In this document: positions 1-3,791 of the stretch, piece after piece
How positions within the stretch are numbered: position 1 is the first letter of the stretch
Layout of the letters: each line of letters opens with the position of its first letter
Assembly (NCBI GenBank): GCA_021817685.1
Contig: JAKAGD010000017.1
Coordinates: 1-11,132, forward strand
DNA from: a bacterium
GTDB lineage: Bacteria; Patescibacteriota; Minisyncoccia; Phycocordibacterales; Phycocordibacteraceae
Direction: 5' to 3'
Length of the DNA stretch: 11,132 bases
Translations under genes and position numbers: made by a program
The notes under the pieces: generated by a model
Told to the model about the DNA's origin: nothing
Database searches by the model: none
Seen by the model: the letters and a program-made list of their open reading frames with translations, nothing else

Positions 1-39
1 GCCGCAATTCTCGCAATAGTTGCTTTTGGTTTCTTTCAT
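1..39 (-). CDS. N-terminus of a zinc-ribbon protein (partial)
   Basis: An open frame begins with ATG at 39-37 and runs off the left edge. Its thirteen codons read MKETKSNYCENCG. The CxxC knuckle followed by Gly is the usual first half of a small zinc ribbon, so this is probably the start of a zinc-ribbon-containing protein, divergent from miaA with only 24 bases between the start codons. No SD sequence precedes the ATG. Function cannot be assigned from 13 residues, and a chance frame cannot be excluded. Confidence 0.42.
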   Translation of the reverse strand, partial: MKETKSNYCENCG

Positions 40-48
40 AGGTGTAAT
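20..48 (+). promoter_or_regulatory. Possible miaA promoter
   Basis: TTGCTT (20-25) and TGTAAT (43-48, five of six matches to the -10 consensus) are 17 bases apart. Transcription would start near base 55, about nine bases before the first miaA ATG. An alternative weak -10, TACGTT at 52-57, lies exactly six bases before the ATG, as at other genes of this window. The -35 is poor in both cases. Confidence 0.3.
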
Positions 49-63
49 GGTTACGTTAGAGCT

Positions 64-945
64 ATGATACCATCGCCGACAATGAAGGTACAAATCCTCT
101 GTATCGCGGGGCCCACGGCCTCCGGTAAATCCTCCCGCGCGGTTGAGGAGGCGCTCGCGCGCGGCGGCGAGGTCATTTCCGTGGACTCGCGCCAGGTGTA
201 CCGCGGACTGGATATCGGTACGGAAAAGGTAACCGCCGATGAGATGCGCGGCGTGCCCCACCACCTCATTGATATCCGCGAGCCGAGCGAACGCTACTCC
301 GCCGGAGACTTTGTCGCAGACGCGACGCGGCTCATTGAGGAGATTTCCGCGCGCGGGAATCTCCCCATCCTCGCCGGCGGCACGCACTTCTATTTCAATG
401 CATTGCTTGGCGGTCTCCCTATGGGCGTGGATGAGAACCCCGCACTCCGCGCCGAACTGGAAAAGCTCTCGACCGAAGAGCTCTATGCGCGCGTCCGAGC
501 ACAAGACGCGCGCCGCGCCGCGGAACTGGATCCGCAGAACCGCCGCCGCCTTATCCGCGCGCTGGAAATTATCGAAGCAAAGGGCGCGGTACCGGAGCCC
601 GTGCGCGCCGCGCCGGAATACGAAATCGAGTGGATTATCATAGATCCTTCGAGGGAAGAGCTGCGTGCGCGTATTGATGCGCGGCTTGCCGACGCGCTCA
701 AACGCGGACTCGTGGACGAAGTGCGCCGCGTACGAGAAGAAGTCGGCGATGCACGCCTGGACGAGTTCGGGCTTGAATACAAAATCGTCGGCGAATACCT
801 GCGCGGCGAACGCGCCGAAGCGTCGCTTCTCCCCGCCCTTTCAGCAAAGCTCTGGCAATACGCACGCCGCCAGAAAGCGTGGCTCCGCAAACTGCGAGAC
901 GAGAATGTTATTGCGGCAGAACCGCCGCGCCCGGACAGAAGCTGA
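64..945 (+). CDS. miaA: tRNA dimethylallyltransferase MiaA
   Basis: MiaA transfers a dimethylallyl group to N6 of A37 in tRNAs that read codons starting with U, in the cytoplasm. The 293-residue product shows the family motifs: P-loop GPTASGKS at 16-23, DSRQVY at 41-46 (general base and tRNA contact region), PHHLID at 65-70, GGTHFY at 105-110 (usually GGTGLY) and RQKAWLRK near 269-276. The length is slightly below the usual 300-320 residues. The start is uncertain: ATG 64 gives six extra residues, ATG 82 begins MKVQILCIAGPTASGKS and fits the family equally well. Neither has an SD sequence. The 3' end overlaps the convergent gene at 908 by 38 bases. Three tRNAs encoded in this window (Trp, Cys, Leu-UAA) carry the A36-A37-A38 target motif. 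Confidence 0.95.
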   Translation: MIPSPTMKVQILCIAGPTASGKSSRAVEEALARGGEVISVDSRQVYRGLDIGTEKVTADEMRGVPHHLIDIREPSERYSAGDFVADATRLIEEISARGNLPILAGGTHFYFNALLGGLPMGVDENPALRAELEKLSTEELYARVRAQDARRAAELDPQNRRRLIRALEIIEAKGAVPEPVRAAPEYEIEWIIIDPSREELRARIDARLADALKRGLVDEVRRVREEVGDARLDEFGLEYKIVGEYLRGERAEASLLPALSAKLWQYARRQKAWLRKLRDENVIAAEPPRPDRS

Positions 946-1483
946 ATCCGAGGTTTCTCCCCGAGAAAGCGGAGTTAACGCGGTTCGGTACGCTGACCAT
1001 GTAATTAAGCCGGCACGCCTGGTCCTGCGTTATGCCGAGATGCGCCATAAGGTACTGCTCCATCTCTCCCCGCACAACGCCGATCGGCTCTTCCAGGAGG
1101 GCGATATTGAAATACTGGGTCGCATTGATGTACTCAATGAGGTATGGCGGATTCTTAACCGCCGCCGGATCCGAGGAACCGTCGTACGGGTGATAGCCGA
1201 GGTAGAAGTAGCCGGGAGCAATCGGATCCTGTACGGTCGCCGGATCACTCAGGAAATTGCTCGTTTGAATGCTCCCGCCGGGGGCTGCGAGCAGGATGGT
1301 TTCTGCAGAGGAGGACGTCGCTGCGACAGTTGTGATTGAACCGGCGACCGGCAGAGGACTTTGTCCTGATGGTTGCACATTCTCGGTGACAGCCGGCCGG
1401 CTCGCGGGCGCGGTAAGCCAAAAACCGAGCGCAATGAGCCCGACGACTGCGACTGCGCCGATACCGATCCAAATCTTGCTCAT
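908..1483 (-). CDS. Membrane-anchored exported protein, pilin-cassette partner
   Basis: The 191-residue protein has one N-terminal membrane helix (about residues 4-24), a Ser/Thr/Pro/Ala-rich linker (about 25-85) and a conserved-looking C-terminal domain (about 88-190) with two cysteines (157, 183) and the segment VSVPNRVNSAF. Topology suggests a short cytoplasmic N-terminus and an external domain. The start at 1483 is chosen because its ATG overlaps the TGA of the upstream pilin-transglycosylase gene (ATGA), which points to translational coupling; an ATG at 1504 would add seven residues and lie inside that gene. No enzyme motif is visible. From memory similar proteins occur beside pilin-like genes in Parcubacteria, so a role in the same envelope machine is inferred. 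The 3' end overlaps miaA by 38 bases and no terminator is visible. Confidence 0.8.
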   Translation of the reverse strand: MSKIWIGIGAVAVVGLIALGFWLTAPASRPAVTENVQPSGQSPLPVAGSITTVAATSSSAETILLAAPGGSIQTSNFLSDPATVQDPIAPGYFYLGYHPYDGSSDPAAVKNPPYLIEYINATQYFNIALLEEPIGVVRGEMEQYLMAHLGITQDQACRLNYMVSVPNRVNSAFSGRNLGFSFCPGAAVLPQ

Positions 1484-2376
1484 GGCGAATACTTTTGTAT
1501 GCACGCAGCTGCATTGCTATTGCAGTTTGCGCAGGTCCAATCGTTATAACCGTTATTCGCGACCAACGTCCGTGCGACCTGTATGTTACAGGCTGGATCC
1601 GTGCAGTTTGAGAAATTGGCGCAGGCGCCCGTCGCATATTTATTCCATGTTGTTTGCGTTATCTGGAACGTGCCGCACGCGGTTGAATTGGAGCCGGGGT
1701 GCGTCTTGTTATACGGCGGCGTGTTGAAAATCCCTGAACTTTCGGTCACGGCGATGCAGGACATCACGTTGGCCTGAGTTTGATTAAACCCTGCTGACTG
1801 TAACGCCGACGGGCTACAGGCCGAATTAGAAACTGCGCACTGAGCGGTCGCCCCGCTGTAGACCACACCGCCCGACACTACACCTGGAGTGGTTTGCCCC
1901 GCGGATTGATCCAGCGCCCCGGCAACTTTGAGACACGCGTCGCTCGTGTTGCCTGTGATGAGACTGGACCATGTCTTTCCCGCAAGAGAAGGGTCCGTCG
2001 GGTGGTAGAGCACCGCCATGATCGCATCCACGATCATCCAGCTGGCGAGCGCGATGATGAGGCCGACGATGGTGTTCGTGAGGATGGTCTTCACCTTGCT
2101 CACGCCGCCCGGATCCATCGGATTCACGACGTACAGGAATCCCGCGTAGGCGATAGTGAGCGGCGCGACAAGGACGATGGCGAGCGTGAGGAGCAAGCTG
2201 ATGAGGTTATTAATGACGGTGATGACCGCTCCCCAGCCGAGCGGGCAGGTTTGATCGAGTATCTTTCCGTCAATGATAGGCCCGAAGAATGGGATGCCGC
2301 CCGCGTGCGCGGCGAGCGGGAGCGCAAACGAACCTATCACTAGGAGGAGTGCAAATAGGGGCGCGCGAGAACGCAT
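1480..2376 (-). CDS. VirB2-like pilin fused to lytic transglycosylase
   Basis: The 298-residue protein has three parts. Residues 1-25 form a signal peptide (basic start, hydrophobic core, AHA-GG cleavage site). Residues about 48-124 contain two long hydrophobic helices (about 51-83 and 96-123) joined by a short NPMDPGGVSK loop, the layout of VirB2/TrbC-type and CPR 'T4SS pilin' proteins. Residues about 178-298 resemble an SLT/VirB1-type lytic transglycosylase: AVTESSG (probable catalytic Glu212), CGTFQIT at 234-240 (cf. GLMQI) and a late NGYNDW motif. Ten of twelve cysteines lie at 180-292, suggesting a disulfide-rich external domain. Such a protein could make a membrane pilin-like subunit and open peptidoglycan locally. 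It heads a two-gene unit with the 191-residue protein. Pilin assignment is by topology only; the enzyme assignment is better supported. Confidence 0.82.
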   Translation of the reverse strand: MRSRAPLFALLLVIGSFALPLAAHAGGIPFFGPIIDGKILDQTCPLGWGAVITVINNLISLLLTLAIVLVAPLTIAYAGFLYVVNPMDPGGVSKVKTILTNTIVGLIIALASWMIVDAIMAVLYHPTDPSLAGKTWSSLITGNTSDACLKVAGALDQSAGQTTPGVVSGGVVYSGATAQCAVSNSACSPSALQSAGFNQTQANVMSCIAVTESSGIFNTPPYNKTHPGSNSTACGTFQITQTTWNKYATGACANFSNCTDPACNIQVARTLVANNGYNDWTCANCNSNAAACIQKYSP

Positions 2377-2382
2377 ACCCGT

Positions 2383-2388
2383 ATCATA
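2383..2388 (-). promoter_or_regulatory. -10 box of pilin-transglycosylase gene
   Basis: On the minus strand TATGAT (five of six consensus matches) ends six bases before the ATG at 2376, so transcription would start at or next to the start codon and give a leaderless mRNA. No convincing -35 is seen 17 bases upstream (GTCTGG). No SD sequence precedes the ATG. Confidence 0.42.
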
Positions 2389-2437
2389 CCGCCCCCGAGG
2401 GCATTCCAGACGGCTTTTCCCCTACTCGCCTATCTGG

Positions 2438-2443
2438 TATCGT
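2438..2443 (+). promoter_or_regulatory. Possible -10 box of tRNA-Trp
   Basis: TATCGT (four of six matches) lies nine bases before the tRNA, with a T-rich TTTTCC at 2415-2420 in the -35 position 17 bases upstream. This would place the start close to the mature 5' end. The 75-base gap 2377-2451 would then hold divergent promoters. Weak evidence. Confidence 0.25.
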
Positions 2444-2451
2444 GCACACAC

Positions 2452-2522
2452 GGGTCCATCGTATAATGGTAGTACATCGGTCTCCAAAACCGACAGCCCA
2501 GGTCCGATTCCTGGTGGGCCCG
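2452..2522 (+). tRNA. tRNA-Trp (CCA)
   Basis: A full cloverleaf can be folded: acceptor GGGTCCA/TGGGCCC (2452-2458 with 2515-2521), D stem GTAT/GTAC, anticodon stem TCGGT/ACCGA with loop CTCCAAA (anticodon CCA), T stem CCAGG/CCTGG. The discriminator is G73, as expected for bacterial tRNA-Trp. The 3' CCA is not encoded. The T loop reads TCCGATT, so position 55, almost always U, is C. A36-A37-A38 makes it a likely MiaA substrate. Confidence 0.93.
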
Positions 2523-2568
2523 CAAAAGACACAAACACCTGCCCTGCGGCAGGTTTTGTGCTTTTGCG
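2521..2568 (+). terminator. Hairpin terminator behind tRNA-Trp
   Basis: The inner hairpin CCTGCC-ctgc-GGCAGG (2538-2553) is followed by TTTTGTGCTTTT, the form of a rho-independent terminator. The flanks also pair: CACAAA (2530-2535) with TTTGTG (2555-2560), and CGCAAAAG (2521-2528) with CTTTTGCG (2561-2568). The extended stem covers 48 bases and takes in the last two bases of the tRNA. Confidence 0.68.
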
Positions 2569-2587
2569 GGGGCCGGAGCGCGACCTA

Positions 2588-2765
2588 ATTTTCTTGAGCG
2601 AAGCGATTAGAAAATGGGAGTACTCCTGTGGTGATGTTCGGCTAGCGAGCCGAACCGCGAGGCGGGGTCGCGGAACTTCGCGAGCGACGGCGAGCGAAAT
2701 ATCCGTGACCGCAAATCCAAACAAGCTGGTGAGGCGAGAGTCGAGGGAGATAAGCGGTAATCCGC
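2588..2765. other. Palindrome-rich non-coding stretch
   Basis: No believable gene lies in 2569-2780. The stretch holds a row of possible stem-loops: ATTTTCT/AGAAAAT (2588-2594, 2609-2615), GGAGTACTCC (2617-2626), GTTCGGCT/AGCCGAAC (2636-2643, 2648-2655, loop AGCG), CCGCGA/TCGCGG (2655-2660, 2668-2673), TTCGC/GCGAA (2677-2681, 2694-2698) and GCGG/CCGC (2754-2757, 2762-2765). It may be a structured RNA, a family of intergenic repeats, or decayed DNA. No motif of SRP RNA, RNase P RNA or tmRNA was recognised. Confidence 0.3.
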
Positions 2766-2780
2766 GGTCCTGGTGGGTCC

Positions 2781-2815
2781 AAATAAAATAAGGCGAGGGG
2801 TTTGAATCCCTCGCC
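2781..2815 (-). terminator. Rho-independent terminator of CFI-box gene
   Basis: Read on the minus strand, an 8-base-pair stem (2808-2815 with 2792-2799, eight-base loop) is followed by TTATTTTATTT. It lies 30 bases beyond the stop codon of the gene ending at 2846. Confidence 0.75.
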
Positions 2816-2845
2816 TCGCGCCATTCCCGACGCGTCGAACGCACC

Positions 2846-3361
2846 TCATTCCACGCAGTGATACCGTTGTTTCAGGTCAGCGAACATCGCTTCATAGCAC
2901 GCGAATGCTTCCTGAAAACTTTTTTGCTCGATCAGTTTCACCGCCTTGGTCACCGTAGTAAAGATTCCGGACAAAACAGCATCCCTGTCGGCACTTTGCT
3001 CGATTTGCCTGACGAGGGTCGGGGCGACATCGTAATACTCGGCGAGCACGGCGCGGCCGTTGTCGAGCTGAGCGACGTAACTGTCGCGAAATGACCGAAG
3101 CGTAGCCAGTTCGTAACAGTCATCGGAGAGACCTGCATGATTTACGCATGCAGTAGTGAGGAAACATCCGCCGCTTTTTTGCGACTCCGAGTGAGCATGG
3201 CCCTCCTCGTAGGCTTCATTTTCCGCCCTGTATTTCTCGTCGGTACCGAGGAAAACTCCGACGAATGTTGACACAAGGTCGTGCGGTGGGTTGTGCTCCC
3301 CGTTGCTGGCATCGGTTTGCCCGTCGTTGTGGGCTTTCTCTAAATCAGGACTTTTTGACAT
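2846..3361 (-). CDS. CFI-box-type accessory protein, function unknown
   Basis: With the start at 3361 the product has 171 residues. A polar, charged N-terminal half (about 1-62, with His/Asn/Asp-rich HNDGQTDASNGEHNPPH) leads to CFLTTAC at 66-72 and CYELATLRSFRD at 82-93. I recognise the combination as the CFI-box motif found in many bacterial proteins without known role. The C-terminal third looks helical. Cysteines 66, 72 and 82 could bind metal or form thiol pairs, but this is not shown. The start is set by an SD sequence (AAGGAAA at 3375-3369); an ATG at 3421 lies about where transcription should begin. The gene has lower GC than its neighbours and is the only one here with a clear SD, a long leader, an operator-like palindrome and a private terminator, which suggests horizontal acquisition. 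Confidence 0.8.
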   Translation of the reverse strand: MSKSPDLEKAHNDGQTDASNGEHNPPHDLVSTFVGVFLGTDEKYRAENEAYEEGHAHSESQKSGGCFLTTACVNHAGLSDDCYELATLRSFRDSYVAQLDNGRAVLAEYYDVAPTLVRQIEQSADRDAVLSGIFTTVTKAVKLIEQKSFQEAFACYEAMFADLKQRYHCVE

Positions 3362-3368
3362 GATCGCA

Positions 3369-3376
3369 TTTCCTTT
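3369..3376 (-). promoter_or_regulatory. Shine-Dalgarno sequence deciding the 3361 start
   Basis: AAAGGAAA on the minus strand places AGGA nine bases before ATG 3361. It favours this start over the in-frame ATG at 3421 and is the only convincing SD sequence I find in the window. Confidence 0.65.
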
Positions 3377-3428
3377 CTTTATATGAGATTGTGAAAGAAC
3401 TCGCTGGAGACTGTTCTCCAACTTAAAT

Positions 3429-3458
3429 ACAGTATGACATACTGATACCTTTGGTCAA
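3429..3458 (-). promoter_or_regulatory. Promoter of the CFI-box gene
   Basis: On the minus strand TTGACC (3458-3453, five of six matches) and TACTGT (3434-3429, positions 1, 2 and 6 of the consensus) are 18 bases apart. Transcription would start near 3422, leaving a leader of about 60 bases before ATG 3361. The -10 overlaps the palindrome at 3430-3444. Confidence 0.5.
3430..3444. promoter_or_regulatory. Operator-like perfect palindrome
   Basis: CAGTATG-A-CATACTG is a perfect 7+1+7 inverted repeat sitting between -35 and -10 and overlapping the -10. This position fits a dimeric repressor (for example an Xre/HTH type). No regulator gene is adjacent, so the binding protein would be encoded elsewhere. 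Confidence 0.55.
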
Positions 3459-3504
3459 GTTCTTAAATTAACGATACGATCCCGGGACCCGCAAGCCCAC
3501 TCAA

Positions 3505-3533
3505 ACAAAAACCGCCCTTTCGGGCGGTTTTCG
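3505..3533 (-). terminator. Rho-independent terminator after rpmG
   Basis: CCGCCC-tttc-GGGCGG (3512-3527) is flanked by an A-run (3507-3511) and TTTT (3528-3531), so it can act in both directions. On the minus strand it ends the rpmG transcript, starting almost at its stop codon. On the plus strand no gene would need it. Confidence 0.85.
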
Positions 3534-3534
3534 T

Positions 3535-3690
3535 TTAACGCTTTGCCTCCTTAAAAAGGACGCGCTTCTTGAGCGTCGGGTCGAACTTCGTGAGTTCGAT
3601 CTTGCGTTCCACGGTCTTTTTATTCTTGCGGGTCCAGATGACGTGGTTAGACTTCGTGGACTTGAGCTTGAGCAGGCGGTCTTGTGACAT
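3535..3690 (-). CDS. rpmG: Ribosomal protein bL33
   Basis: A 51-codon frame translates to a typical bL33: it begins MSQDRLLKLKSTKSNHVIWT, continues with a Lys/Arg-rich strand (residues 21-31) and contains KFDPTLKKRVLFKEAKR at the end. It belongs to the 50S subunit near the E site. The cysteine pairs of the zinc-binding form are absent, so it is the C-minus type. The gene follows clpB on the same strand after about 100 bases, carries its own probable promoter there, and runs straight into a terminator. Confidence 0.93.
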   Translation of the reverse strand: MSQDRLLKLKSTKSNHVIWTRKNKKTVERKIELTKFDPTLKKRVLFKEAKR

Positions 3691-3696
3691 GCAGGA

Positions 3697-3725
3697 AATC
3701 TACCAGAAACGCCGTATTTTCGCAA
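3697..3725 (-). promoter_or_regulatory. rpmG promoter, leaderless type
   Basis: On the minus strand TTGCGA (3725-3720, four of six) and TAGATT (3702-3697, four of six) are separated by 17 bases. The -10 ends six bases before ATG 3690, so the mRNA would begin at or near the start codon. No SD sequence is present in these six bases. Confidence 0.5.
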
Positions 3726-3791
3726 TGGAGCGAGCCGTCCGCGGCTGGGCGGGGCGACGCGTACTCCCAAATCAGAACGGCGAGCGAAACC

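Noticed and set aside
1030..1637. Short overlapping frames within the pilin cassette
   Set aside because: They overlap the two exported-protein genes in other frames and have Arg/Ser-rich products without features.
2731..2823. Possible further tRNA ending in GCCA
   Set aside because: GGGGTTTGAATCCC and the following CGCCA resemble a T arm and 3' end, but with a seven-base loop the stem has a mismatch, and no matching D or anticodon arm was found. The same bases form a good minus-strand terminator.
2422..2844. Open frame of 140 codons on the minus strand
   Set aside because: It covers tRNA-Trp, its terminator and the second terminator; phrases such as GIGPG and RDSNP are translated tRNA T-arm-like sequence.
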